DNA from: CAZUDO01 sp964618895
GTDB taxonomy: Bacteria > Desulfobacterota > Binatia > DP-6
Direction of reading: 5' to 3'
DNA: 64,000 nt
NCBI GenBank assembly: GCA_964618895.1
Contig: CAZUDO010000085.1
Location: forward strand, 1-64,000
Shown: positions 7,933 through 16,643 of the stretch, piece after piece
Numbering within the stretch: the stretch's first letter is position 1
How the letters are laid out: each line of letters begins with the position of its first letter
Position numbers and translations under genes: made by a program
Notes under the pieces: model-generated
Database searches by the model: none
Seen by the model: the letters and a program-made list of their open reading frames with translations, nothing else
What the model was told of the DNA's origin: nothing

Positions 7933-8237
7933 AGGAAGTGGCATTGTCCGAAGTAAAGGATGACCTGTCGCGCTACCTGCGCCTGGCCGCGGACGAGCAG
8001 ATCATCATCACCCGCCACGGCAAGGCGGCGGGAATACTGATCGGCTTCGCCTCCGAGGACGACTGGTTCGACTATCGTCTGGAGAACGACCCACGCTTCC
8101 TCACGCGCGTCGCCACCGCGCGGGCCAGCCTGAAGGCCGCGGGTGGAATCCGCCTCGAGGACATCGAAGACGTCACGGCGGCGAGCAAACCGCCGCCCAA
8201 GCCAAAGAAGCGTCGCCGCTCCATGAGTCGACGTTAG
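7929..8237 (+). CDS. Type II antitoxin, Phd/YefM family
   Basis: A 102-residue protein. The N terminus (KEVALSEVKDDLSRYLRLA, IIITRHGKAAGILIGF) is the Phd/YefM DNA-binding fold. The rest is a toxin-binding tail and a Lys/Arg-rich end (KPKKRRRSMSRR). It is coupled by a four-base overlap to the RelE gene upstream, which it should neutralise. The ATG at 7929 is chosen because upstream residues in the same frame lie inside the toxin gene and do not resemble the family. Confidence 0.85.
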   Translation: MKEVALSEVKDDLSRYLRLAADEQIIITRHGKAAGILIGFASEDDWFDYRLENDPRFLTRVATARASLKAAGGIRLEDIEDVTAASKPPPKPKKRRRSMSRR

Positions 8238-8289
8238 CGTGCCCCCACCCGGGAACCGACGGCATGGCGCTCCAGCAGGCTGTGTCGCC

Positions 8290-8320
8290 TTGAGCAAAGC
8301 AGCTTCTGGGAAGCTACCTT
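8290..8320 (+). promoter_or_regulatory. Possible promoter before the broken Phd/PIN locus
   Basis: TTGAGC (8290-8295) and TACCTT (8315-8320) lie just ahead of the ATG at 8326, with 19-base spacing, longer than ideal. The -10-like TACCTT equals that of the promoters at 945-973 and 51703-51731. Weak call. Confidence 0.22.
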
Positions 8321-8325
8321 GAAGC

Positions 8326-8764
8326 ATGCGTGCCGTCGGGCTGAAAGCCCCCAAGAACAAGCTGAGCGAGTACGTGCGCCTCGTCTCACGCGGCGAGACC
8401 GTACTGGTGACCGATCGCGACCGGGTGGTCGCTGAGCTCCGAGCGATGATCTACCTCGACACCTCCGTCGCGCTCGCGCACCTGCTCGCGGATCGGCACT
8501 CCGATCCCCGGCGCTGGAGCGAGACCCTGGTGTCGAGCCACCTGCTTGAGTACGAGCTGTGGACGCGCGTGCACGCCCGGGGCTTGGCGGTTTCGCATGG
8601 CGAGTCCGTTCGCGAGCTGGTCGGGGGTGTGCACCCTGGATGCGTTGCACCTCGCGTCGGCGGACTTCCTTCGCACCCAGGGTCAGACACTTCGCTTGGC
8701 CACCTACGACGATCGGATGCTGCGGGCAGCGGTGCGCCTCGGCTTCGACATCTACGCCGTGTGA
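8326..8764 (+). pseudogene. Degraded Phd antitoxin/PIN toxin locus with internal deletion
   Basis: The frame begins with a shortened Phd-like antitoxin (VGLKAPKNKLSEYVRLVSRGETVLVTDR), which runs without a stop into a PIN toxin starting at ATG 8446 (IYLDTSVALAHLLADRHSDP, LLEYELWTRVHARGL). After about residue 60 of the toxin the frame shifts near 8625. The PIN C terminus continues in another frame as TLDALHLASADFLRTQGQT, LATYDDRMLRAAVRLGF, ending at 8764. Compared with intact PIN toxins of this type roughly twenty central residues are missing, so a deletion caused the frameshift. The locus is almost certainly dead. Confidence 0.7.
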
Positions 8765-8800
8765 CCGCGCGCCGCGGCCCAGCACGACCACGCCGCCCGT

Positions 8801-10042
8801 TCACCGGAACGTCACCGGCATGTGCCGGACCCCGGTGTGCTTGTTGCTGCGCGTCCATTCGACCGGGCCGGTGAGCACGCAGCTCGCGAAGCGTCCGAGC
8901 AGCTCCTCCAGCACCAGTCGGATCTCCGCCCGCGCCAGGTTGGCGCCCAGGCAGAAGTGGCCGCCGTGTCCGAAGGCCAGGTGACGGTTCGGCTCGCGCC
9001 GCACGTCGAAGTGGAACGGGTCCGGGAAGACGCCCTCGTCGCGGTTGGCCGACGCCCACCACAGCGTCACCTTGTCGCCGGCGCGGATGGGCTGCCCACC
9101 CAGGGGAGCGTCGACGGTCGCGGTGCGGCGGTTGTAGGCGGTGGTGGACGCCCAGCGCAGGATCTCCTCGACCGCCGCCGGCAGGAGCGCGCGGTCCCGG
9201 CGCAGGGCCTGCCACTGGTCCGCATGCTCGATCAGCGCCAGCAGGCCGATCGCGATCGAGTTGCGCGTGGTCTCGCTGCCGGCGGCGATCAGCAGGTTGA
9301 AGAACATCTGCAACTCGAGCGGGGTGAGCGGGCCGAGGGTACCGTCGGCCCCCTCAACGGTGGCGTGCACGACGGCCGAGATGATGTCGTCGCCGGGATG
9401 GCGCCGCTTCTCGCCGATCAACCACGTGCCGTACTCGAACATGGCCACCGACGCCGCCTGCGTCCGCTCGTCGGCCTGCCCCAGCTCGCGCTGATCGTAG
9501 TCGAGCGTCGCGTTGGCCCACGCGAACAGCCGGTGGCGGTCCTCCTGCGGCACGCCCATGAGCCGCGCCACCGCCTGCAGCGGCAGCTCGGCGGCCACGT
9601 CGACCAGGAAGTCGCAGCGCCCGTCGCGGGCGACGACCCCGTCGACGATCGCCCGCGTGCGGGCGCGCAGCTCGTCCTCCATCGCCGCCAGCGCGCGCGG
9701 CGATACCGCCCCGGTCACCAGGCGGCGGATGCGATGGTGCCGCGGCTCGTCCCTCATGTTGAGCAGCACGCCGGCCGCGAAGCCCGCGGGCAGGTCCTCG
9801 ATCAGCGTGCCGCCGCCGTCGCGCCCGCCACCGCCCTCCGACGAGAACGTCTTCTGGTCGCCGGCAGCGGCCAGAATGTCGGCGTAGCGGCTGACCACCC
9901 AGAAGCCCTCGCCGCCCGGCGTGTGTGCCGTCGGCGGGTGGAACCACACCGGCGCCTCACGGCGCAGGGTCGTGAACACGTCGTGCGGGAACCCGGCCGC
10001 GAAGCGGTCGAGGTCGGTGAGGTCGATGTCGGCGAGCTGCAT
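8801..10042 (-). CDS. Cytochrome P450 (CYP125/CYP142-like)
   Basis: A 413-residue soluble P450. The I-helix oxygen-binding motif is AGSETTRNS, the K-helix is EEILR, and the haem-binding Cys loop is FGHGGHFCLGANLARAE. LTDLDRFAAGFPHDVF and EAPVWFHPP at the N terminus and WWASANRDEGVFPDPF before the haem loop resemble bacterial sterol/terpenoid hydroxylases. Such enzymes hydroxylate alkyl side chains using ferredoxin; a 3-Cys ferredoxin is encoded at 42391. ATG 10042 is preferred over the TTG at 10087 because family similarity starts with MQLADIDLTDLD. Divergent from the GH31 gene. Confidence 0.9.
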   Translation of the reverse strand: MQLADIDLTDLDRFAAGFPHDVFTTLRREAPVWFHPPTAHTPGGEGFWVVSRYADILAAAGDQKTFSSEGGGGRDGGGTLIEDLPAGFAAGVLLNMRDEPRHHRIRRLVTGAVSPRALAAMEDELRARTRAIVDGVVARDGRCDFLVDVAAELPLQAVARLMGVPQEDRHRLFAWANATLDYDQRELGQADERTQAASVAMFEYGTWLIGEKRRHPGDDIISAVVHATVEGADGTLGPLTPLELQMFFNLLIAAGSETTRNSIAIGLLALIEHADQWQALRRDRALLPAAVEEILRWASTTAYNRRTATVDAPLGGQPIRAGDKVTLWWASANRDEGVFPDPFHFDVRREPNRHLAFGHGGHFCLGANLARAEIRLVLEELLGRFASCVLTGPVEWTRSNKHTGVRHMPVTFR

Positions 10043-10140
10043 GCCAAGCCGGCGCGGAGTCTCACGCGGCAGGCGGGAGGCGGTCAAGGATTCCGCAGGA
10101 CCCTGGCCTCACCGGCGCACCCCGTGCTACGCCCCGCCGC

Positions 10141-12303
10141 GTGCGCACCCTCGGTCTCGCCCTCACGCTCGTCGTCCTCGCCGGTTCCGGCGCGTCCGCG
10201 GTCGAAACCGCCCGCGTCAAGACGAAGCAGACAGCACGCAGCGTCCGTCTGTCCACCGGGCGTGCGTTGGCCGAGGTCCAGCTGGCGCGCTACCGGCTCG
10301 AGTTCCGCGATCAACGCAGCGGCAAGGTCCTGGCACGCGAGGCCGACGGGGGCAGTCTCTTCTACGAACGCGCCGGCACCACGCATGCGCTGGGCGCGGT
10401 GCGTGAGGTCACGCGTCTCGCGGATGGTGTCCGCCTCACGGTCGACACCGACGAGGGCGCTGCCGCCACCGTCACGCTGCGCTTCCTCACCCGCCGGACG
10501 CTCGAAGTCCGCCTGGAGCCCCCGGGGGCCGACAGCGTATCCGCGCTGGGTGATCGCTTCGCCTCGCCGGCGAGCGAGCGCATCTACGGCCTCACCGAGC
10601 GCCTGCGCGACTCGCCGCCGCTCGCGCCCGGGGTGGTCGACATCCCCGTGGACGACATCCGGCCGCCGGAGGTCGGCTCGCTCGACCGCCGCGGCGAGAC
10701 CGTCGAGATGCGCGTCCTGCCGACCTTCTCGGTGTACGCGCCGTTCTACCAGTCGTCGGTCGGCTACGGGCTGTCGGTGGCCGGCACCACGTTCGGCGTC
10801 TTCGACCTCGCGCGCACCGACGACGCGGTCGTCGCGTTCCGCTTCGAGGCCGGCACGCAGCCGGTGCGCGGCGGCCTCGTCTTCCACCTGTTCGCCGGGC
10901 CGGACTACGTCACCATCCTGGACGAGTACACCAATCTGAACGGGCGCCCCATCGTCCCGCCCGCCTGGGCCTTCCTCCACTGGCGCTGGCGTGGCGATCT
11001 CGGCGTCGAGAGCGGCCTCCTCGACGGCGTGACGGTGAACGCGCAGCTGGCCGACGACGTGCAGATGTACGACACGCTCGGCATCCCCCCCGGCGTCTAC
11101 CTCTTCGACCGCCCGGTGCTGGAGCGCATCCCGACGCCGGATACCCTCGGCGAGTTCGGCTTCTCGCGCTGGGCCTGGGACGAGAGCCGCATGCCCAACC
11201 CGACGGCGATGCTCCAGGCTCTCACGCGGCGCGGCTACAAGCTCGTCATCTGGAGCGCCAACTGGATGTGCGGCACGCGCGTCGACGGCCGGGGCAGCGA
11301 CAACGGCATCGAGGCGCAGATGCTCGGCTTCCTTGCGCCCGGTGCGACCGGGACGCCCAAGTGCTCCGACGGCGGTTCGGGCTTTATCATGGACGTGACC
11401 AATCCCGCGGCCCAGGGCTGGTGGCGCGACAAGGTCGCGACCTTCCTGCAGGCCAACGGCATCCAGGGCATCAAGCTCGACCGCGGCGAGGAGCACATTC
11501 CGTCGGAGGCGACGGACGTGTGGGCCGACGGCCGCACCGGGCGCGAGGTGCGGAACGACTATCCCCGCCTGCAGGCCAAGATCCACCACGACGCGCTCGC
11601 CGAGGCGTGGGGCGACGACTTCGTGCTGCTGTCGCGACCGAGCTACACCGGCACGTCGCCGTACGCGGTCTTCTGGGGCGGCGACATCCCGGGCAGCGAG
11701 ACCTTCGGGGGCGGCGCGGGGACAGACCTGGGGCTCCGCAGCGCCATCATCAGCCAACAGCGCGCCGCCTTCATGGGCATCCCCATCTGGGGCTCGGACA
11801 CTGGCGGCTACTACCAGTTCAAGAACCGCGAGGTATTCGCGCGCTGGCTCGCGTTCAGCGCCTTCTCGGGCATCATGGAGATCGGCGGCACGGGCACGCA
11901 CGCGCCGTGGAACATGCCGACCGAGCCGCGCGTCGACCAGGAGCTGATCGACATCTACCGCCGCTACACGCGGCTCCGCGCGACGCTCCAGCCCTACATC
12001 GTCGCCGCCGCGGCCGACGCGCGCACGGGGGTGCCGATCGTCCGTCCGATGCCGTTCGTCGACCGGCGCGATCCTGAGCTGGCGGATCGGTGGGACCAGT
12101 ATCTCTTCGGGCCGGACTTGCTGGTGGCACCGGTGTGGAAGGTCGGGCAGCGCAGCCGCACCGTCTATCTGCCGCGCGGCAAGTGGCGCAGTTACTGGGA
12201 CCGGACGAAGACCTATCGCGGCCGGCGGACGATCACCGTCGACGTGCCGCTGGAGACCATCCCGGTGTTCGTACGCGCGGGCGCGAAGGTGGCGGGGCCG
12301 TAG
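10141..12303 (+). CDS. Secreted glycoside hydrolase family 31 (alpha-xylosidase/glucosidase type)
   Basis: A 720-residue protein with a signal peptide (GTG start, RTLGLALTLVVLAGSGASA). It has an N-terminal beta-sandwich, then the GH31 barrel. Predicted nucleophile is Asp447 in GIKLDRGEE and acid/base Asp553 in WGSDTGGY. PAWAFLHWRWR and FHSH-region equivalents fit the family, as does the C-terminal DLLVAPVWKVGQRSRTVYLPRG. It retains sugars with alpha linkages (xylose or glucose), acting outside the cytoplasm. It pairs functionally with the secreted GH3 enzyme at 56116. Substrate specificity is not determined. Confidence 0.9.
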   Translation: MRTLGLALTLVVLAGSGASAVETARVKTKQTARSVRLSTGRALAEVQLARYRLEFRDQRSGKVLAREADGGSLFYERAGTTHALGAVREVTRLADGVRLTVDTDEGAAATVTLRFLTRRTLEVRLEPPGADSVSALGDRFASPASERIYGLTERLRDSPPLAPGVVDIPVDDIRPPEVGSLDRRGETVEMRVLPTFSVYAPFYQSSVGYGLSVAGTTFGVFDLARTDDAVVAFRFEAGTQPVRGGLVFHLFAGPDYVTILDEYTNLNGRPIVPPAWAFLHWRWRGDLGVESGLLDGVTVNAQLADDVQMYDTLGIPPGVYLFDRPVLERIPTPDTLGEFGFSRWAWDESRMPNPTAMLQALTRRGYKLVIWSANWMCGTRVDGRGSDNGIEAQMLGFLAPGATGTPKCSDGGSGFIMDVTNPAAQGWWRDKVATFLQANGIQGIKLDRGEEHIPSEATDVWADGRTGREVRNDYPRLQAKIHHDALAEAWGDDFVLLSRPSYTGTSPYAVFWGGDIPGSETFGGGAGTDLGLRSAIISQQRAAFMGIPIWGSDTGGYYQFKNREVFARWLAFSAFSGIMEIGGTGTHAPWNMPTEPRVDQELIDIYRRYTRLRATLQPYIVAAAADARTGVPIVRPMPFVDRRDPELADRWDQYLFGPDLLVAPVWKVGQRSRTVYLPRGKWRSYWDRTKTYRGRRTITVDVPLETIPVFVRAGAKVAGP

Positions 12304-12337
12304 CGAGGAGCGAGGAGGTCAGATACGCATCGCTCAC

Positions 12338-12475
12338 GAAGCGGTATCACCGGAGCGCGAGCGCCTGTGGCAGCACGCCATGAGCGTCTACCCGACGTTC
12401 GACAGGTACCAGGAGCGCACGGGCGGGCGGCGGATTCCAGTGATGGTGCTGACGCCTGGCGACGGGATACGCTAA
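12338..12475 (+). pseudogene. C-terminal remnant of a DDN-type F420-dependent nitroreductase
   Basis: The open frame encodes EAVSPEREREL-like residues (EAVSPERERLWQHAMSVYP), then FDRYQERTGGRRIPVMVLTP, then a TAA. This matches the final 45 residues of deazaflavin-dependent nitroreductase family proteins. The rest of the gene is absent, being replaced by the end of the GH31 gene. No start codon serves it. Confidence 0.6.
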
Positions 12476-12480
12476 GCCCC

Positions 12481-13458
12481 ATGGCGCGCGATGTCGTCCT
12501 GGTCACAGGTGGGAACTCGGGCATCGGCTTCGAGTGCGCGCGCGAGCTCGCCCGCCAGGGCGGGCACGTGCTGATCGCGAGCCGGGATCGCAGAGCCTCG
12601 GCCGGGGCCGTCCGGCGCATCATCGACGAGAGCGGCGCCGGGGCGGCATCGGAGCTCGGGCTCGACCTGGGCTCGACGGCCTCGGTGCGCGCGTTCGCCC
12701 AGACGATCACGACGGGCGGCATCCCGCTCCGCGCGCTGGTGTGCAACGCCGGCCTGCAGGTGAGCGGCGCGCAGCGGCGGTCGGCCGACGGCTTCGAGTT
12801 GACCTTCGCCGTCAACCACCTCGGACACTTCCTTCTCACCAATCTCCTGCTGAGCCACCTCCTCGCGCATGCGCCGGCGCGCATCGTGGTCGTCTCCTCC
12901 GGCGTGCACGACCCGACGCTGTTCACCGGCATGCCCAAGCCCGCGATCACCGATGTGCCGACGCTCGCCGCCAGCGGCGGGCCGGATCCGGCACGGTTCG
13001 ACAGCCGCCTCGCCTACGTGAACAGCAAGCTCTGCAACCTGTGGTTCACCTACGAGCTGATCCGCCGGCTCCAGGCCGCGGGGCTCTCGACCGCGACCCG
13101 CCCGCTGGCCGTGCACGCGACCGAGCCCGGGCTCGTCCCGGGCTCCGGCCTGGCGCGCGACTACCCTGCCCCGCTGCGCTTCGTGTGGAACCGCGTCCTC
13201 CCGGCGATGGCGCGTGTGCTCACGCCCATCGTGCCGGCGATCAGCACGGCGGAGAAGTCGGGACGCGCGCTGGCCCGGGTGACGCTCGACCCGGCGCTGG
13301 CGAACGTCTCGGGCAAGTACTTCCCGTCGCACACGCGCTGGCAGGAGGCGCGCTCGTCGGAGGCGTCCTACGACGAGGAGCGGGCGCAGGTGCTGTGGGA
13401 CGAGAGCGTGCAGATGACCGGGCTCACGGCCCGGGAGTCGCCGCTCGTCGGCGGCTGA
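12481..13458 (+). CDS. Short-chain dehydrogenase/reductase (protochlorophyllide-reductase-like)
   Basis: A 325-residue SDR with VLVTGGNSGIGFE (cofactor loop), CNAGL, VVVSSGVHDP and the catalytic YVNSK. Length and the extra C-terminal segment resemble the light-dependent protochlorophyllide reductase/retinol dehydrogenase branch, but no photosynthesis genes are near, so it is more likely a general alcohol or ketone reductase. Its last 35 bases overlap the converging dipeptidase-cyclase gene. Confidence 0.85.
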   Translation: MARDVVLVTGGNSGIGFECARELARQGGHVLIASRDRRASAGAVRRIIDESGAGAASELGLDLGSTASVRAFAQTITTGGIPLRALVCNAGLQVSGAQRRSADGFELTFAVNHLGHFLLTNLLLSHLLAHAPARIVVVSSGVHDPTLFTGMPKPAITDVPTLAASGGPDPARFDSRLAYVNSKLCNLWFTYELIRRLQAAGLSTATRPLAVHATEPGLVPGSGLARDYPAPLRFVWNRVLPAMARVLTPIVPAISTAEKSGRALARVTLDPALANVSGKYFPSHTRWQEARSSEASYDEERAQVLWDESVQMTGLTARESPLVGG

Positions 13459-14857
13459 TACTCGCTACCAGCGCCACGATGCGCAGCGGCCCCCCCGAGC
13501 CGCCGGCGATCTTCATCGGCAACGCCACCACCCACGCGCCCGTCACCGGCACCTCGTCCAGATACGCTACGTTCTCGAACCCCGGGACGTTGGCCGCCGC
13601 CACCACCTGGTGCACGGGAAAATCCTGCGACGGCCCATGGTCGATGCTGGGCGTGTCGACGCCGATCGCGCCCACCCGCCGCTCGTCGACCAGGAAGCGG
13701 GCCGCATCCTTCCCGAACGACGGAAAATGGAGCGCTGTCGTGCGGCCCGGCGTGTCGTCACCGAACACCCGTGCGCGATCCGGCCAGCGAGCATCCCAGC
13801 CCGTCTGCAGGAGCACGATGGCGCCAGGGGGGATGGTGCCGTGCGCGGCCTCCCAGGCCAGCACGTCCTTCCTCGTGAGCCGATAGTCGGCGTCGCGGGC
13901 GGCGGCGGCGCGCGCATCGAGCACGACCGCGGGCGCCACCAACCGGTCGAGCGGGATCGCGTCGGTGGCCTGCCGGCCGGCGGCGAAGTGGATGGGCGCG
14001 TCCAGGTGCGTGCCACCGTGCTCCGGGGCGCAGAAGGCATTGGCAGCGTAAAAGAAGCCGGCGGGCGTGTCGCCGAACGCGAGGCGCTCGAGCGCGAAGC
14101 CTGACGTCGCGTTCGGCCAGTAGAGCGTGCGCTCGTCGAAGGCATGCGTCAGGTCGACGACGCGTGCTTCAGTCAGGTCGAGCGGCGCCGGGCCGGCGCC
14201 CGGGCGAACGGCGCGGAAGGCCACGTCCTGGATCGGGTACGCGCGCCAGTCCTTCCAGTCGAAGTGCCACCATTCGTAGGGGTGGACGAAGAAGCCCTCC
14301 GCCTCCATCGCGGTCCGCAGGCGCTCGCGCCGGGCGCGCGCCGTCTCGTCGCCGCCGGCGTAGGTCGGATAGGCGCGCTCGGACATCTCATCGTAGGCGC
14401 TCGGCATCTCGACCGCGCGGCCGGTCGCCAGGTCGTACAGCGTCAAGTCGACCGCCGCGCCGCGGTTGTGGCGCGAGCCCTGCGCCGGATCGGCGACAAA
14501 GACACGTTTCGCGGGCGGGGTCAGATCCCAGAAGCGCTTGGTGACGTGCCAGGGCCGGTAGCCGTCGAAGACCAGGAGCCCGAAGCCGTCCGCCGCGAGC
14601 GCGCGGTGGACGCGCACCAGCGCCTCGGCGGCCGGGCGCTGCAGGAAGACGCGCGCCTGGTCGTAGACCGTACGGCCGGTGAAGTTGTCCCTGGTCGCGT
14701 AGCGCACCTCGAGCCGGATCGACGGGTCGAGGGTCACCACCTCGACCAGGTCCGGGGTACGGAACGGCCCCGGCTCGTGCGGCGGGCCGCCCGCGGACAC
14801 GGGCGCCGGTCCGAGCACGGACACCGCCGCCACCACCGCCACGAGCAGCGCCTTCAT
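13424..14857 (-). CDS. Fused D-Ala-D-Ala dipeptidase (VanX-like) and cyclase/kynurenine-formamidase-like protein
   Basis: A 477-residue exported protein (signal KALLVAVVAAVSVLGPAPVSA). Residues about 25-225 are an M15 dipeptidase: VTLDPSIRLEVRYATRDNFTG, the zinc motif SRHNRGAAVDLTL and EWWHFDW match VanX/DdpX. Residues about 235-470 are a cyclase-family domain with VVDLTHAF, the metal motif HGGTHLDAPIHF and IGVDTPSIDHG. VanX enzymes cleave D-Ala-D-Ala; cyclase-family enzymes hydrolyse amides. The frame is continuous, both metal motifs are intact, and a linker of about ten residues joins them. ATG 14857 gives the signal peptide; the frame also has an ATG at 14878. Confidence 0.85.
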   Translation of the reverse strand: MKALLVAVVAAVSVLGPAPVSAGGPPHEPGPFRTPDLVEVVTLDPSIRLEVRYATRDNFTGRTVYDQARVFLQRPAAEALVRVHRALAADGFGLLVFDGYRPWHVTKRFWDLTPPAKRVFVADPAQGSRHNRGAAVDLTLYDLATGRAVEMPSAYDEMSERAYPTYAGGDETARARRERLRTAMEAEGFFVHPYEWWHFDWKDWRAYPIQDVAFRAVRPGAGPAPLDLTEARVVDLTHAFDERTLYWPNATSGFALERLAFGDTPAGFFYAANAFCAPEHGGTHLDAPIHFAAGRQATDAIPLDRLVAPAVVLDARAAAARDADYRLTRKDVLAWEAAHGTIPPGAIVLLQTGWDARWPDRARVFGDDTPGRTTALHFPSFGKDAARFLVDERRVGAIGVDTPSIDHGPSQDFPVHQVVAAANVPGFENVAYLDEVPVTGAWVVALPMKIAGGSGGPLRIVALVASISRRRAATPGP

Positions 14858-14989
14858 GGCCCGTCCATCCCCCGTCATGGATCCTCCGTCCCGGCCCCGA
14901 TCGGTAGCACCAGCGTCCCTCTACCCTTCCGATGCGGAGTCAGGATAGAGGAAGGGCACATTCCACTTCGCCAATTCCGGAGGATGCCC

Positions 14990-16066
14990 ATGAAGGCCGC
15001 TGTGTACGTCGGGGATGCCAAGACTCTCGTCTTCGAGCAACTGAAGCCGAATCCGCCCGGGCCGCGTGATGTCGTGGTCCAGATCGGGGCGAGCGGGGTC
15101 TGCCACTCGGACCTGTCCATCATGCGGGGCTACGTGCCGGTGCCGCCTGGGATGGTCCTCGGCCACGAGGGCGCGGGACGCGTGGTCGAAGTCGGGCCCG
15201 AAGTGTCGCGTGTCAAGAAGGGCGATCGCGTGATCGCTTCGTTCGTGCCCGCCTGCGGCGCGTGCTGGCACTGCCTGCGGGACCAGTCCGAGCTCTGCGA
15301 GCGCGAGAACGAAACCAACATGCAGATGCGCGGCACCCGGCCGGACGGCAACATGTACTTCTGCATGACGGGCCTGGGCACGTTTTCCGACGTCATGACG
15401 GTCGACGAGTCGTCGGTGGTGAAGGTCGAGACCGATCTCCCCGACACGCAGCTGGCGCTGATCGGCTGCGGCGTCACCACCGGCGTCGGCGCGGCGCTCA
15501 ACACGGCGAAGATCCGGCCCGGCTCGAGTGTCGCCGTGCTCGGCTGCGGCGGCGTCGGCCAGGCCGTCATCCAGGGCGCGCGCATCGCCGGCGCGGGACG
15601 CATCATCGCCATCGACCCGCAGGAGCTGAAGCGCAAGACGGCGATGCGCCTCGGCGCGACGGACGCCCTCGACCCGTCGAAGGGCGATCCGGTCGAGCAG
15701 GTGAAGGCCCTCACCAGCGGCCGCGGCGCCGACTACGCGTTCGAGGTCATCGGGCTCCCGGAGACCATCCTCACCACCTACCAGCTCGCCCGCCGGGGCG
15801 GCGAGGTGATCATCGTCGGCATGGCGCGCTTCGACGCGCAGTTCACGCTGCCGGCGTTCGGCATCTTCTTCGAGCAGAAGACGGTCAAAGGCTGCAAGTA
15901 CGGCTCGGCGCAGGTACGGCGCGACTTCCCGCGCTTCGTCGAGCTGATCGAGACCGGCCGGCTCGACATCTCGTCGATGGTGTCGAAGACCATCAAGCTC
16001 GAAGGCATCCACGACGCCTTCCGTGCCATGGAAGCGGGCGAGGTCATCCGCAGCGTCATCGCCTGA
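14990..16066 (+). CDS. Zinc-dependent alcohol dehydrogenase (NDMA-type/class III-like MDR)
   Basis: A 358-residue MDR enzyme: GVCHSDLSIM and LGHEGAG (catalytic zinc), PACGACWHCLRDQSELC (structural zinc), LGCGGVGQAVI (NAD fold). GGAGG-type Shine-Dalgarno (GGAGG at 14979) is best placed for the ATG at 14990; a second ATG lies two codons upstream at 14984. It resembles the 5017-6114 enzyme through most of its length (shared RIIAIDP/RILAADP, LTSGRGADYAFE/LTGVGADYAFD blocks). Either may handle aldehydes such as formaldehyde released by methylamine oxidation, but that is speculation. Confidence 0.88.
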   Translation: MKAAVYVGDAKTLVFEQLKPNPPGPRDVVVQIGASGVCHSDLSIMRGYVPVPPGMVLGHEGAGRVVEVGPEVSRVKKGDRVIASFVPACGACWHCLRDQSELCERENETNMQMRGTRPDGNMYFCMTGLGTFSDVMTVDESSVVKVETDLPDTQLALIGCGVTTGVGAALNTAKIRPGSSVAVLGCGGVGQAVIQGARIAGAGRIIAIDPQELKRKTAMRLGATDALDPSKGDPVEQVKALTSGRGADYAFEVIGLPETILTTYQLARRGGEVIIVGMARFDAQFTLPAFGIFFEQKTVKGCKYGSAQVRRDFPRFVELIETGRLDISSMVSKTIKLEGIHDAFRAMEAGEVIRSVIA

Positions 16067-16071
16067 CCGCG

Positions 16072-16379
16072 ATGCCAGCCACGACGCCCGAAGAGGCATG
16101 AATGCCGGGGATCTGAACTCCCTGGTCGCCCTGTACGAGCCCGACGGCCTCCTGGCGCAGCAGGACGGGAGCTTCGCCGCGGGGCATGCGGCCATTCGTG
16201 CCCGCCTCGCGCCCTTCCTGGAGGCGCGGCCGACCATCCGTATGCACGTCGTGCGCGTCGCCCGCGCCGGCGATACCGCGGTCCTCTACAACGCCTGGTC
16301 CCTGACGGTGACGAGCCCCGACGGATCGGCGGTCGAGATGCGGGGGAAGGCGCTCGACGATCCGTACGCGCGCGACTGA
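16072..16379 (+). pseudogene. NTF2-like (SnoaL/DUF4440) gene with deletions
   Basis: The family N terminus is readable as MPATTPEEA from ATG 16072, but a TGA stops it at once. The family resumes in another frame at ATG 16098 (NAGDLNSLVALYEPDGLLAQQDGSF). The C terminus jumps from AVEMRGKA to LDDPYARD, skipping the DGTWRFVI-like strand that normally sits between. So there is one out-of-frame and one in-frame deletion. A 93-residue product from 16098 is possible but would lack core strands. Confidence 0.6.
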
Positions 16380-16415
16380 CCAGGCATGCGTGCTCTCAGG
16401 ACCCGGGAGATCGAC

Positions 16416-16643
16416 ATGGCTGCTCGGAAGTTCGCCATATCGGTTCCGGAGAGCGTCATGCGTCACGTTGATCGCGCTGCGCGCCGGCGGGGGATGACGC
16501 GTAGCGGATTCATCGCGGAAGTTCTCGCGCGCGTCGCCAAGGCACGAAGTGATGCCGACAGTTCGCGACGAGTCGACGTGCAGTTTGTCTTCACGGCAAC
16601 GTTCGTTTACATGGGTCGCCTGCTTGGCAGGATCTCCCCATGA
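16416..16643 (+). CDS. Ribbon-helix-helix (CopG-type) antitoxin, toxin missing
   Basis: A 75-residue protein from ATG 16416, preceded by GGGAGA. KFAISVPESVMRHVDRAARRRG followed by TRSGFIAEVLARVA is a typical RHH DNA-binding domain of MazE/VapB-type antitoxins. After RRVD the sequence loses family resemblance (VQFVFTATFVYMGRLLGRISP), indicating an altered toxin-binding tail. The expected MazF or PIN toxin gene is absent; instead its TGA overlaps the ATG of an amidase (16640). It may persist as an orphan regulator of that gene. Confidence 0.65.
   Translation: MAARKFAISVPESVMRHVDRAARRRGMTRSGFIAEVLARVAKARSDADSSRRVDVQFVFTATFVYMGRLLGRISP

Noticed and set aside
10084..11901. 605-codon minus-strand frame across the GH31 gene
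   Set aside because: Arg/Ala-rich shadow of GH31 with no motif; the catalytic Asp motifs are on the plus strand.
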